NCBI RefSeq assembly: GCF_000759535.1
Contig: NZ_CP009455.1
Span: 2,170,001-2,234,000 of the forward strand
Reading direction: 5' to 3'
From: Pseudomonas cremoricolorata
GTDB taxonomy: Bacteria > Pseudomonadota > Gammaproteobacteria > Pseudomonadales > Pseudomonadaceae
DNA: 64,000 nucleotides
The notes below the pieces were generated by a model, which had not been told where the DNA came from, searched no databases, and saw only the letters and a list, made by a program, of their open reading frames with translations. Positions 44,902 to 53,345 of this stretch are shown here, one piece after another (within the stretch, counting starts at the first letter, position 1; each line of letters begins with the position of its first letter). Both the position numbers and the translations under genes were made by a program.

Positions 44902-44912
44902 GTCGTTTGGAC
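44902..44912. promoter_or_regulatory. Candidate NorR enhancer site 1
   Basis: GTCGTTTGGAC fits the NorR half-site pattern GT-N7-AC (here also GTC-N5-GAC). It lies between norR and hmp. Confidence 0.6.
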
Positions 44913-44927
44913 TATAGCGCGAGCTAG

Positions 44928-44938
44928 GTCATTTTGAC
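44928..44938. promoter_or_regulatory. Candidate NorR enhancer site 2
   Basis: GTCATTTTGAC has the same GTC-N5-GAC form as site 1, centred 26 bases from it. A third, less regular copy (GTACGGGTAC with a 6-base spacer) follows at 44941-44950. NorR normally binds three tandem sites. Confidence 0.6.
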
Positions 44939-44979
44939 TTGTACGGGTACCCAGCCGTTGAATTTACGAGTCTGCAGCG

Positions 44980-44996
44980 TTGGCACGATTACTGAA
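44980..44996 (+). promoter_or_regulatory. Candidate sigma-54 promoter of hmp
   Basis: TTGGCACG-ATTA-CTGAA. The -24 half is perfect; the -12 half has GA where GC is expected. The site lies 45 bases before the hmp start and downstream of the NorR sites, as a NorR target should. Confidence 0.5.
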
Positions 44997-45040
44997 ATGT
45001 GCATTGCATCGTTCAGATCATCGTTTCAGGAGAATCGCCA

Positions 45041-46219
45041 ATGCTCACCGCTGACCAACGCGCCATCATCAAAGCCACCGTCCCGCTGCTGAAAAGCGGC
45101 GGCGAGGCGCTGACCACGCATTTCTACAAGATGATGCTCGACGAGCACCCCGAAGTGCGTCCGCTGTTCAACCAGGCGCACCAGGCCAGTGGCGACCAGC
45201 CGCGCGCCCTGGCCAACGGCGTGCTGATGTATGCCAGGCACATCGACCAGTTGGAACAACTGGGCGGCCTGGTCGGGCAGATCATCAACAAGCATGTGGC
45301 GTTGCAGATTCTTCCCGAGCACTACCCGATCGTTGGCGCGTGCCTGCTGCGGGCGATCAAGGAGGTGCTTGGCGAGGACATTGCCACGCCTACGGTCATC
45401 GATGCCTGGGCAGCGGCCTACGGGCAACTGGCGGATATTCTGATCGGTGCCGAGGAAAGTCTGTACCAGGCCAAGGAACACGCCGAGGGCGGCTGGCGCG
45501 GTGCGCGGGCTTTCACCTTGGTGCGCCGCGAGCAGGAAAGCGAGGAGATCGTGTCGTTCTACTTCGCGCCGGTCGACGGCAAGCCGGTACTCAAGGCCGA
45601 GCCTGGCCAGTACATCGGCCTGCAGCTGTTCATCGACGGCAGCGAGCAGCGCCGTAACTATTCGCTGTCGGCCCGGTGCGATGGCCGCGAGTACCGCATC
45701 AGCGTCAAGCGCGAGGCCGGTGGCAAGGTCTCCAACTACCTGCATGACCAGCTCAAGGTCGGCGACACGCTGCCGCTGTTTCCGCCAGCGGGGGATTTCA
45801 CCCTGGTCGCAAGCGACAAGCCGCTGGTGCTGATCAGCGGTGGTGTGGGCATCACCCCGACCCTGGCGATGTTGCAGGCGGCCGTGGAAAATGGCCGCCC
45901 GGTGCACTTCATCCACTGCGCGCGCAACGGTGCGGTGCATGCCTTCCGCGACGCGGTCGACACGCTGGCAGCGCAGCATCCTCAGCTCAAGCGCTTCTAC
46001 TGCTACGACGAGGACGACGGCAGCGGGCATGCCCATGCGCTGGGGCGGATGAGCCAGGACCTGCTTGGCGAGTGGTTGCCCAGCGAGCGCGACGTCGACG
46101 TGTACTTCCTTGGGCCGAAGCCGTTCATGGCAGCGATCAAGCGGCAGCTCAAGGCCTTGGGCGTACCAGAGGCGCAGAGCCGCTTCGAGTTCTTCGGCCC
46201 CGCTGCGGCGCTGGTCTGA
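45041..46219 (+). CDS. hmp: Flavohaemoprotein Hmp, nitric oxide dioxygenase
   Basis: 392 residues from ATG 45041 after a CAGGAG site; the in-frame ATG at 44999 overlaps the promoter and is rejected. Residues 1-140 are the globin domain with distal Y29 and Q53 and proximal H85 (NKHVALQI), all at the positions known in E. coli Hmp. About 150-260 is the ferredoxin-reductase-type FAD domain (RNYSLSA), and the rest is the NAD(P)H-binding domain (ISGGVGITPTLAML). It oxidises NO to nitrate using O2 and NAD(P)H in the cytoplasm. Regulation by divergent NorR is expected from the sites upstream. Confidence 0.95.
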   Translation: MLTADQRAIIKATVPLLKSGGEALTTHFYKMMLDEHPEVRPLFNQAHQASGDQPRALANGVLMYARHIDQLEQLGGLVGQIINKHVALQILPEHYPIVGACLLRAIKEVLGEDIATPTVIDAWAAAYGQLADILIGAEESLYQAKEHAEGGWRGARAFTLVRREQESEEIVSFYFAPVDGKPVLKAEPGQYIGLQLFIDGSEQRRNYSLSARCDGREYRISVKREAGGKVSNYLHDQLKVGDTLPLFPPAGDFTLVASDKPLVLISGGVGITPTLAMLQAAVENGRPVHFIHCARNGAVHAFRDAVDTLAAQHPQLKRFYCYDEDDGSGHAHALGRMSQDLLGEWLPSERDVDVYFLGPKPFMAAIKRQLKALGVPEAQSRFEFFGPAAALV

Positions 46220-46270
46220 AGGTCGAGCGCAGGGGTGTCAGGCCAAGCTGCCCGCCGCCCTTGCGCTGCC

Positions 46271-47227
46271 TCAGCCGCGCACCAGCCGCGGTAGCAGGCG
46301 AATGTACGCAAGTTCCGCGAGCAGCTCGACCAGGGTCTGGCAGACCACCGCTGCCGCCGCCAGGCTACGCATCTCGGCCGGCAAGGCCAGGGCCAGCGGC
46401 AGCACCACCAGTGAATTGCGTGTGGCGCTGCTGAACATCAGCGAGCGGGTCTGCGCCGGCGGCAGGCGCCACAGCCGCGCCGTCAGCAGCCCCAGCGCCG
46501 GCGCCAGCACGGCAAAGCCCAGGTACACCGGCAGCACTGGCACGATGCCGGGCCAGTCGGCGGCCACCTTGCCACTCTGCGAACCCACCACCAGCAGCAA
46601 CACCAGAGCCATGGCCGGCACCGGTAGCCAGCTGCACGCCTGACTCCACGCAGCGACCGCCGCTTGCCGGCGCGCCGCCGCCAGGGTCAGCAGCGCCAGC
46701 CCGAGGGGCACGGCGATCAGCCCGACAAAGGCTTCGACGAACGGGGTCAGCGGCAGGTCAAGCACCCACTGGGTATCGACCATCAGCGCCAGGTACAGCG
46801 GCAACAGCAGCAATTGCACCAGCAGCAACAGCGGCGTCGCGGCCAGGGTCAGGCTGGCGTCGCCCTTGCCCAGTTGGGTGAATACCACGACGTAGTCGAT
46901 GCAGGGGGTGAGCAGCACGAGCAGCGCCCCGATCAGCAGCGCCGGATGCCCCAGCAGGCTGCGGCTGGCCAGCCACACCAGCAGCGGCACGAAGACGAAA
47001 TTGGCCATCAGCAAGGCGGCGAGAAAACGCGCCTGACGCAGGCCCTGACGCAACTCGAACAGCGGCAGTTGCAGGAACATCACGTACATCAACAGGGCCA
47101 GCGCCGGGCTGATCAGCCACTCGCCGTGGGCGGCCAGTGCTGGCAGGGTCAGACCCAGGACGGCGGCGGCCAGCACCACGACGAAATACAGCGGGATTTG
47201 CTGGTGTTCCAGTTGTTCGCGGGTCAA
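46271..47227 (-). CDS. BASS/ArsB-ACR3-like membrane transporter
   Basis: About 318 residues if it starts at TTG 47227 (TREQLEHQQIPLYF); no ribosome site is convincing, so the start is uncertain, and longer frames would overlap the thiolase gene. Nine or ten hydrophobic helices are visible. Motifs LLTPCIDYVVVFTQLGKGD and SSATRNSLVVLPLAL resemble the conserved membrane-kink segments of the bile acid:sodium symporter superfamily, including the ACR3 arsenite carriers. The substrate cannot be assigned; no arsR or arsC gene is nearby. It converges with hmp, with 51 bases between the stops. Confidence 0.72.
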   Translation of the reverse strand: MTREQLEHQQIPLYFVVVLAAAVLGLTLPALAAHGEWLISPALALLMYVMFLQLPLFELRQGLRQARFLAALLMANFVFVPLLVWLASRSLLGHPALLIGALLVLLTPCIDYVVVFTQLGKGDASLTLAATPLLLLVQLLLLPLYLALMVDTQWVLDLPLTPFVEAFVGLIAVPLGLALLTLAAARRQAAVAAWSQACSWLPVPAMALVLLLVVGSQSGKVAADWPGIVPVLPVYLGFAVLAPALGLLTARLWRLPPAQTRSLMFSSATRNSLVVLPLALALPAEMRSLAAAAVVCQTLVELLAELAYIRLLPRLVRG

Positions 47228-47372
47228 GGCAGGTACCGGGAGTGAGATGAGCGAGCCGCGCAGCGACCGCGCCGGTGACCCTTTGCGCGGCCACCGACGG
47301 GTGGCTGCGCATTGTGCGTCAGCGGCGCGCTGCGGTGAACCGCCGATCCCCTTGGCCGGGCAAACGCTGCGC

Positions 47373-48551
47373 TCAGCGGCTGATGGCCAGCGCCACGCCC
47401 TGGCCACCCCCGATGCATAGCGTTGCCAGGCCCTTGTGCGCGTCCCGCTTGAGCATTTCATGCAGCAGCGTCACCAATACCCGGCAGCCGGATGCACCGA
47501 TCGGGTGGCCGAGGGCGATGGCCCCGCCGTTGACGTTGACCCGGCTCGCCTCCCATTGCAGCTCACGGCCCACTGCCAGGGCCTGGGCGGCGAAGGCTTC
47601 GTTGGCTTCGATCAGCTCGACGTCCTGCAACTGCCAGCCGGCTTTCTCCAGGCAGCGGCGGGTGGCCGACACCGGACCGATGCCCATGATCGCCGGGTCG
47701 ACACCCGCGCTGGCATAGCCACTGATGGTCGCCAGCACCGGCAGGCCCAGAGCCTGGGCTTTGCTGACGCTCATCAGCAGCACTGCGGCGGCGCCATCGT
47801 TGAGGGTCGAGGCGTTGCCGGCGGTGACGCTGCCGTCCTTGCGAAACGCTGGGCGCAGGCCAGCGAGGCTCTCGGCCGTGGTGCCCGCGCGCGGTTGCTC
47901 GTCGGTGTCGAACACCCGCGCCGGACCTTTGCGCTGGGGAATGTGCACGGGGGTGATTTCCTCGACGAAGCGCCCACTGGCAATCGCTGCCAGGGCCTTG
48001 CGCTGGGATTCGGCGGCGAAGGCGTCCTGCTCGGCGCGGGTCAGGCGGTAGGCATCGACCAGGTTCTCGGCGGTGATGCCCATGTGGTAGTCGTTGAACG
48101 CGTCCCACAGGCCGTCGCTGATCATGCTGTCGAGCATCTGTCCGTGGCCCATGCGCTGGCCGGTGCGCGCCGAGGGCAGCACGTAGGGCGCCAGGCTCAT
48201 GTTTTCCTGGCCGCCGGCGATCACCACCTCGGCGTCGCCGCAGCGAATCGCCTGGGCTGCCAGGTGCACGGCCTTGAGCCCCGAGCCGCAGACCTTGTTC
48301 AGGGTCAGTGCGGGCACTGCGTGGGGCAGGCCGGCCTTGATCGCACTCTGGCGCGCCGGATTCTGCCCGGCGCCGGCAGTGAGCACCTGGCCAAGGATCA
48401 CTTCGTCGACCTCGGCCGGGTCCAGGCCGGTCTGGGTCAGCAGTTGCCGGATCACCGCAGCGCCCAGTTCGATGGCCGGCACGTTGGCCAGGGCGCCCTG
48501 GAAACAGCCGATGGCGGTGCGAGTGGCGGCGACGATGGCGACTTCGTTCAT
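47373..48551 (-). CDS. Acetyl-CoA acetyltransferase (thiolase)
   Basis: 392 residues from ATG 48551 after a GGAGAAC site. The thiolase signatures are complete: nucleophilic C88 in [11 protein letters not shown], the NEAFAAQ motif, H349 in [14 protein letters not shown] and C379 in [10 protein letters not shown]. Length and motifs fit a biosynthetic or degradative acetoacetyl-CoA thiolase (AtoB/PhaA type), which joins or splits acetyl-CoA units in the cytoplasm. Chain-length preference cannot be read from sequence. It is divergent from fabV across a 387-base region. Confidence 0.9.
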   Translation of the reverse strand: MNEVAIVAATRTAIGCFQGALANVPAIELGAAVIRQLLTQTGLDPAEVDEVILGQVLTAGAGQNPARQSAIKAGLPHAVPALTLNKVCGSGLKAVHLAAQAIRCGDAEVVIAGGQENMSLAPYVLPSARTGQRMGHGQMLDSMISDGLWDAFNDYHMGITAENLVDAYRLTRAEQDAFAAESQRKALAAIASGRFVEEITPVHIPQRKGPARVFDTDEQPRAGTTAESLAGLRPAFRKDGSVTAGNASTLNDGAAAVLLMSVSKAQALGLPVLATISGYASAGVDPAIMGIGPVSATRRCLEKAGWQLQDVELIEANEAFAAQALAVGRELQWEASRVNVNGGAIALGHPIGASGCRVLVTLLHEMLKRDAHKGLATLCIGGGQGVALAISR

Positions 48552-48938
48552 TGCGGTTCTCCGAAAGGCGAGGCTGTGAAGGCCACAGCATCCACGCCTG
48601 CAGGGCAGTTGAGAAGTTTGTTTTTCTGGGTGATTGATCGGCTTTTGCAATCAATCAGGTGGATTGACACTGATTGTGCAGGTGCTTGAAACGTGACGTG
48701 CAGCCCTTAAGATGTGTCGCAACGCTGACCGGTGTAGTCTTACGCACCGCCAAGGGTTGTATGAAAAGAGGTTGGGCCGCTGTTCATCAAGGGTATTGGG
48801 GCCGCTTTGCGGCCCTTCGCGGGTAAACCCGCTCCTCCCTATCAGGCACAGCGCCCGACAGCTTTTCATACGACCCCTACCGATACGAGATCGCCCCACG
48901 CGACTCCACACCCGATTAAACCTGACGAGGTACAGACA
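48552..48938. other. Intergenic region between the thiolase and fabV genes
   Basis: 387 bases with no supported gene. The thiolase ribosome site lies at the left end and a GAGG site before the fabV TTG at the right end. A weak sigma-70-like pair, TTGAAA (48686) and TAAGAT (48708) spaced 16, could serve fabV. A REP element occupies 48799-48839. Confidence 0.5.
48799..48839. repeat. P. putida-type REP element
   Basis: Two adjacent stems, GGGCCGC-TTT-GCGGCCC (48799-48815) and GCGGGT-AA-ACCCGC (48819-48832), followed by TCCTCC. The TTCGCGGGTAAACCCGCTCC core is the common REP of P. putida genomes. Confidence 0.85.
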
Positions 48939-50150
48939 TTGGCCATCATTCATCCCAAGGTTCGCGGTTTCATCTGCACCACGACCCATCCGAAGGGCTG
49001 CGAGCTCAACGTCCGTGATCAGATCGAAGCCACCCGCAAGCAGGGTGTGCGCGAAGACGGGCCGAAAAAGGTTCTGGTCATCGGTGCCTCCAGCGGCTAC
49101 GGCCTGGCGGCGCGCATCACTGCCGCGTTCGGCTTCAAGGCCGATACCCTGGGCGTGTTCTTCGAAAAGCCGGGCAGCGAAACCAAGGCCGGTACCGCCG
49201 GCTGGTACAACGCCGCCGCGTTCGACAAGTTCGCCAAGGCCGAGGGCCTGTACAGCAAGTCGATCAATGGCGATGCGTTCTCCGACGAGGCGCGTGCCAA
49301 GGTCATCGAACTGATCAAGAACGAGATGGGCGGCAAGGTCGACCTGGTCATCTACTCCCTCGCCTCGCCGGTGCGCAAGCTGCCCGGCAGTGGCGAGGTG
49401 GTGCGCTCGGCGCTCAAACCCATCGGTCAGCCGTACACGTCGACCGCCATCGACACCAACAAGGACTGCATCACCGAAGCCAGCATCGAGCCGGCCACCG
49501 AGCAGGAAATCGCTGACACCGTCACCGTCATGGGCGGCCAGGACTGGCAGCTGTGGATCGACGCCCTGGCTGGCGCCGACGTGCTCGCCGAAGGCGCGCG
49601 TACCGTGGCCTTCAGCTACATCGGGACTGAAATCACCTGGCCGATCTACTGGCATGGCGCGCTCGGCCAGGCCAAGCAGGACCTCGACGAAACCGCCTTG
49701 CGCCTGGACCAGAAGCTGTCCGCTTCGATTCACGGCGGCGCCAACGTGGCCGTGCTGAAATCGGTCGTCACCCAGGCCAGCTCGGCCATCCCGGTGATGC
49801 CGCTGTACCTGTCGATGGTGTTCAAGATCATGCAGGAGAAGGGTGTCCACGAAGGCACCGGCGACCAGCTCAACCGCATGTTCCGCGAGCGTCTGTACCG
49901 TGAAGACGGCCAGCCTGCCGAAGTCGACGAGAAGGCTCGCCTGCGTCTGGACGACTGGGAACTGCGCGACGACGTGCAGGACGCCTGCAAGGCCCTGTGG
50001 CCGCAAGTGACCACCGAGAACCTGTTCGAAGTCACCGACTACGCCGGTTACAAGAAGGAGTTCCTCAACCTGTTCGGCTTCGAGCGCAGCGATGTCGACT
50101 ACGACCAGGACGTCGCCACCCTGGTGGACTTCGACTGCGTCCAGCTGTAA
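48939..50150 (+). CDS. fabV: FabV-type enoyl-ACP (trans-2-enoyl-CoA) reductase
   Basis: 403 residues if started at TTG 48939, which places the conserved [20 protein letters not shown] at the N-terminus, as in all FabV proteins; a GAGG site lies 9 bases upstream. The NADH-binding motif is [13 protein letters not shown]. The FabV-specific active site Y-X8-K is present (Y237 and K246 in [10 protein letters not shown]). FabV reduces enoyl-ACP in fatty-acid elongation and is intrinsically resistant to triclosan, unlike FabI. Upstream in-frame ATG codons lie inside the REP-containing leader and are rejected. Confidence 0.93.
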   Translation: MAIIHPKVRGFICTTTHPKGCELNVRDQIEATRKQGVREDGPKKVLVIGASSGYGLAARITAAFGFKADTLGVFFEKPGSETKAGTAGWYNAAAFDKFAKAEGLYSKSINGDAFSDEARAKVIELIKNEMGGKVDLVIYSLASPVRKLPGSGEVVRSALKPIGQPYTSTAIDTNKDCITEASIEPATEQEIADTVTVMGGQDWQLWIDALAGADVLAEGARTVAFSYIGTEITWPIYWHGALGQAKQDLDETALRLDQKLSASIHGGANVAVLKSVVTQASSAIPVMPLYLSMVFKIMQEKGVHEGTGDQLNRMFRERLYREDGQPAEVDEKARLRLDDWELRDDVQDACKALWPQVTTENLFEVTDYAGYKKEFLNLFGFERSDVDYDQDVATLVDFDCVQL

Positions 50151-50236
50151 CGCCCGTCAGGCGCTGGTGTTCACCAGCGCCCATGGCCGCGGTCGACGCT
50201 GTTCGCGTCGGCCCGCGCCGTCTCAGGCTGAATCCA

Positions 50237-50578
50237 TCAGCCCAGCCGCTCGAGCGGTTGCTGCGCAAAACGTACCCCAGCCAGACCATGCTTGATCAGC
50301 GAACGGATGTTGCCGTGGTCGCTGCCTTCGGGCGTCTCCAGCACGCTGCGGTAGTGCTCGCCGAAGGCCAGCAGGGCTTCCTGGTCGCTCAAACCTTCGA
50401 GCAGGGCCAGGCCCAGGGTCTTGCACGAGCCTTCGTTCTGCCCGGCGGCGCTGACCAGACCGCCGTTGTCGAAGCCTTGCGGGGTGTAGCGATAATGTTC
50501 GGCGACGAACGCCAGGGTACTGGCGAAGGCGTGTTCGCCGCTGTTGAGCGATGCGCGCAGGGTGTTCAGATCGGTCAC
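50237..50578 (-). CDS. HopJ-family protein
   Basis: 113 residues from GTG 50578, with GGAAAG upstream. The sequence (SGEHAFASTLAFVAEHYRYTPQGF, GQNEGSCKTLGLALLEGLS, AFGEHYRSVL) matches the HopJ family. That family was named for a P. syringae type III effector but is widespread in bacteria without such systems. No type III secretion genes or hrp box are seen, and the gene is coupled (GTGA overlap) to a DUF1244 gene and lies 300 bases after folM on the same strand. A house-keeping role is therefore more likely than an effector role. Confidence 0.8.
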   Translation of the reverse strand: MTDLNTLRASLNSGEHAFASTLAFVAEHYRYTPQGFDNGGLVSAAGQNEGSCKTLGLALLEGLSDQEALLAFGEHYRSVLETPEGSDHGNIRSLIKHGLAGVRFAQQPLERLG

Positions 50579-50868
50579 GGTGCTTTCCTTTGGTCGAACG
50601 CCGCTTGTTGTTCGGCGCTGGCTTCTTTCTGGTACTGGGCTTTCCATTCGGCGTAGGGCATGCCGTACACCGCCTCGCGGGCGTCATCCAGGCTGACGTC
50701 GAGCTGGCGCTCGTCGGCTGCGGCCTTGTACCACTTGGACAGGCAGTTGCGGCAGAAGCCGGAGAGGTTCATCAGGTCGATGTTCTGCACGTCGGTGCGC
50801 TGCTGCAAGTGGTCGACCAGGCGACGGAAGGCAGCGGCTTCGAGTTCGAGCTGTTGTTGTGGGGTCAT
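50575..50868 (-). CDS. DUF1244 family protein
   Basis: 97 residues. The core FRRLVDHLQQRTDVQNIDLMNLSGFCRNCLSKWYKAA, with the FCRNCL cysteine pair, is the DUF1244 signature; the family has a small helical fold and no assigned reaction. It begins 9 bases after the folM stop and its stop overlaps the HopJ-family start by 4 bases, so folM, DUF1244 and hopJ form one transcription unit. Confidence 0.85.
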   Translation of the reverse strand: MTPQQQLELEAAAFRRLVDHLQQRTDVQNIDLMNLSGFCRNCLSKWYKAAADERQLDVSLDDAREAVYGMPYAEWKAQYQKEASAEQQAAFDQRKAP

Positions 50869-50877
50869 GGTGGGCTC

Positions 50878-51564
50878 TCAGGTCATGCGGTTTTTCAGGT
50901 GGCGACCACCATTGATGGTCACGAACGTGCCGGTGCTGTACGGACTTTCGAGCAGGAACAGCACGGCCTCGATCAGTGGCTGGGCGCCAGGTTCGAATTG
51001 CAGCAGGGCTTTTTGCAGGGTGTGCTGACGGTAGGCTTCGTCACCGTCGGGCTTGAACATCAGAAGGCCCGGGAGGATACCGTTGACGCGCACGTTGGGC
51101 GCGTACTTCTGCGCGAACGACAGCACCATGTTCTGCAGGGCGGCCTTGGTCGCGGCGTAGGCGATATGGCTCTGGCTGCCCCGTGAGGAGGTCTCGTCGC
51201 AGATATGAATGATGTCGGCCTTGCCGGCATTGCCGAGCAACTCGCCCAGTGCCAGGTTCAGATGGTAGGGCGCCTCGACATGCAGACGAAACAGCGTATC
51301 GAGGTTTTCCAGGCTGTCATCGAGCCACAAAGAGGCGTTGTGGATGACCCCGCGCAGGCTCTGGCAATGGCGCTGCAGGTAGTCGATCAGCGCCTGGCGA
51401 TCATCGGCCCGGCACAGGTCGGCTTCGAAATGCTGGATATTCGGGTGCGCGGGCGGCTGGCGGCGGCTGGCACTGATGACCGTGTGGCCGGCCTCTGCCA
51501 GGGCCTGGGCCAAGGCCAGCCCGACGCGTTGGCTGGCGCCGGTGAGAAGGATAGGACTGTTCAT
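50878..51564 (-). CDS. folM: Dihydromonapterin reductase FolM (SDR family)
   Basis: 228 residues from ATG 51564. Short-chain dehydrogenase motifs: cofactor glycines in LLTGASQRVGLALA, NAS in VIHNASLW, and the catalytic Y and K in AYAATKAALQNM. The C-terminus YSTGTFVTINGGRHL is typical of the FolM/pteridine reductase group. It reduces dihydromonapterin to tetrahydromonapterin, a cofactor of phenylalanine hydroxylase in Pseudomonas. The later hmg genes degrade the homogentisate made from that route, a loose metabolic link only. The ribosome site is weak. It heads the folM-DUF1244-hopJ cluster. Confidence 0.82.
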   Translation of the reverse strand: MNSPILLTGASQRVGLALAQALAEAGHTVISASRRQPPAHPNIQHFEADLCRADDRQALIDYLQRHCQSLRGVIHNASLWLDDSLENLDTLFRLHVEAPYHLNLALGELLGNAGKADIIHICDETSSRGSQSHIAYAATKAALQNMVLSFAQKYAPNVRVNGILPGLLMFKPDGDEAYRQHTLQKALLQFEPGAQPLIEAVLFLLESPYSTGTFVTINGGRHLKNRMT

Positions 51565-51650
51565 GTTCGGGGCGGTCGACTCGTCTGTCCTGGCGATGAT
51601 CGCCCAGCATACCCGAACTGTTTCCCTGTGTGGCCGCCTGCCCGGTTGGC

Positions 51651-52217
51651 TCAGCGGCTGTGCAGCTGGCGCGTGGCCTTGCCTGCCCGCGGCGCAGCAT
51701 TCAGCCAGTTGGCCAACAGACGCGTCGACAGCGGTATGAAGCAGTACACCATCAGCGGTGTCAGTGCCGCCGTGCTGAGCAGAATGCGCGGCAGTAGGGG
51801 CAGGGCGCTCAGCCAAGGGCCGAACACCAGGTTGAACAGCAACGACACCGGGAAGAACGCCAGCCAGATGGCGATGGCCTGTTTCCAGCGCGGCGGGCGC
51901 ACCAGGCCGCTGGTGAACCAGCCTTCAATGCCGCTGGCGCGGTGCTCGGTGGGCCGTTCGAACAGGCCGTCACCGCGTTGCAACCAGGCACGGCGCGAGG
52001 CGGAGAACTCCCAGGCATGCAGGGTCTGTTCGTTGGTGAAGCGGAAGATGATCTGGAAGGCATCGCCATCGGCGGGCGGGGCGAGGATGCCCGAGCCGAG
52101 GTAGCCGGGGAAGTCGGTGGCCAGCTGTTCGCCTTCGTGCAGCCAGGCCAGCAGCTCCTGGTAGCGGCCACGGGCAGCGCGGCGCGAGACCATCAAGGTC
52201 ACAGGTGCGGTAGACAT
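51651..52217 (-). CDS. Antibiotic biosynthesis monooxygenase-domain membrane protein
   Basis: 188 residues from ATG 52217 with GGAG 7 bases upstream. Residues 5-95 form an ABM (dimeric alpha-beta barrel) domain: VTLMVSRRAARGRYQELLAWL, then GSGILAPP and FQIIFRFTNEQTLHAWEFS. Two hydrophobic helices follow (WLAFFPVSLLFNLVFG and ILLSTAALTPLMVYCFIPL), with a short basic tail. ABM-plus-two-helix proteins of this size are common in proteobacteria; their function is unknown. It is divergent from the MerR regulator. Confidence 0.8.
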   Translation of the reverse strand: MSTAPVTLMVSRRAARGRYQELLAWLHEGEQLATDFPGYLGSGILAPPADGDAFQIIFRFTNEQTLHAWEFSASRRAWLQRGDGLFERPTEHRASGIEGWFTSGLVRPPRWKQAIAIWLAFFPVSLLFNLVFGPWLSALPLLPRILLSTAALTPLMVYCFIPLSTRLLANWLNAAPRAGKATRQLHSR

Positions 52218-52377
52218 TATGTATCTCCTCAACGCGGCGCTGGCGGGTAGCCGGCACCTGGGCTCGATCGCCCGGGGTGGTGGGCGATGCAAGCGTGGAT
52301 GCAAGAATCAGGCGCGAATCATCGCGCAGTTCGTGTGCCGACGACAGGTTTTCCAGCTCGGTGGGTTTTCAGCGGCG

Positions 52378-52383
52378 TACACT
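52378..52383 (+). promoter_or_regulatory. Possible -10 box for the MerR-family gene
   Basis: TACACT lies 27 bases before the ATG at 52410. No convincing -35 is seen at normal spacing, which is usual for promoters of MerR-type genes. Low confidence. Confidence 0.3.
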
Positions 52384-52409
52384 GGCGTTCTTTACCTCGC
52401 ACAGGTTAC

Positions 52410-53345
52410 ATGCCGATGAACGACCAGGCCCCCGGCCCACGGGCCGACGCCGACACTGCCGAGCCAGTGCTGTACTCGATCGGTGAAGTGGCCAGCCGTA
52501 CTGGCGTGAATGCCGTGACCCTGCGTGCCTGGGAGCGCCGGCATGGCCTTTTGCAGCCCCATCGCACCGAGAGCGGGCACCGGCTCTATAGCGGTGCGGA
52601 CATCGACACGATCCACAGCATCCTTGGCTGGCTCGCCCGCGGCGTGCCGGTGAGCCGGGTGGCGCGGATCCTCGCACGCCCCAGTGAACACCTGCTGCCG
52701 GCGGGCGCCTCCCAGCCGCCGCGCTACTGGCAGACTCAAGCGCGCGCAGCGCTGGCCGAGTTCGATCCAGCCAAGCTGGGCGAGGTCTATCAGCGCGCCC
52801 TGGCGGTGCTGGGTCAGGATGCAGTGTTCGAACAGGTATGGATGCCACTGTGGACCACCCTGCGCGGCGCGCGGCAGGGTTACGGGCAGACCAGCGAATG
52901 GCTGTTCCTTGACCAATTCCTGCGCCATCAGGTGTGGCAGCGCTTGCCGCAGGCTGGCAACCGTACGCTCAATGTTCTGGTGGCGCCGCTCAACGACGAT
53001 GTCGCCAAGCTGGAGTTGCTGGTGGCCGGGCTGTTGCTGTGCAGCGACGAGATCGGGGTGATCGTGCTGCCGCCAGGGCAACCACCTGACGAGCTGGCGC
53101 TGGTCTGCGAGCGCCGCCGCGCCGATGCGCTGATACTGGTCTCCAATCATCACCCGTCAGCGGAGTTGGCACCGCGTCTGGCCCAGGTGGCCTGCGGGCT
53201 GGTGTGCCCACTGGCGCTGGCCGGGGAGATGTCGGAGCGGGCGCAAGCGCGTTTGCAGGCCAGCGCCATCGCCTGCCTGGGTGCGCAGGCGACGCAGATG
53301 CGTCAGCGTCTGGCGTTGTTCATGAGCGCTCAGCTCGATACTTGA
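52410..53345 (+). CDS. MerR-family regulator with degenerate B12-binding-like domain (LitR class II-like)
   Basis: 311 residues; ATG 52410 follows AGG by 4 bases, and ATG 52416 is an alternative. Residues 22-90 are a MerR helix-turn-helix (SIGEVASRTGVNAVTLRAWERRHGLL..HRLY). The rest resembles the B12-binding module of the LitR/CarH photoreceptor regulators, but the cobalamin-binding His segment is replaced (APLNDDVAKLELL), as in class II LitR proteins that do not bind B12. In P. putida such regulators act with a short LOV protein; a LOV gene lies 660 bases away on the opposite strand. The stop overlaps that of the convergent PilZ gene by 16 bases. MerR family is certain; the LitR subclass is inferred. 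Confidence 0.8.
   Translation: MPMNDQAPGPRADADTAEPVLYSIGEVASRTGVNAVTLRAWERRHGLLQPHRTESGHRLYSGADIDTIHSILGWLARGVPVSRVARILARPSEHLLPAGASQPPRYWQTQARAALAEFDPAKLGEVYQRALAVLGQDAVFEQVWMPLWTTLRGARQGYGQTSEWLFLDQFLRHQVWQRLPQAGNRTLNVLVAPLNDDVAKLELLVAGLLLCSDEIGVIVLPPGQPPDELALVCERRRADALILVSNHHPSAELAPRLAQVACGLVCPLALAGEMSERAQARLQASAIACLGAQATQMRQRLALFMSAQLDT

Noticed and set aside
48807..48938. N-terminal extension of FabV by 44 residues
   Set aside because: It would translate the REP element; FabV proteins begin at the [10 protein letters not shown] motif, which matches TTG 48939.
50237..50578. Type III secreted effector (HopJ)
   Set aside because: No hrp box, chaperone or secretion genes are nearby, and the gene is coupled to a DUF1244 gene; the family is widespread in non-pathogens.
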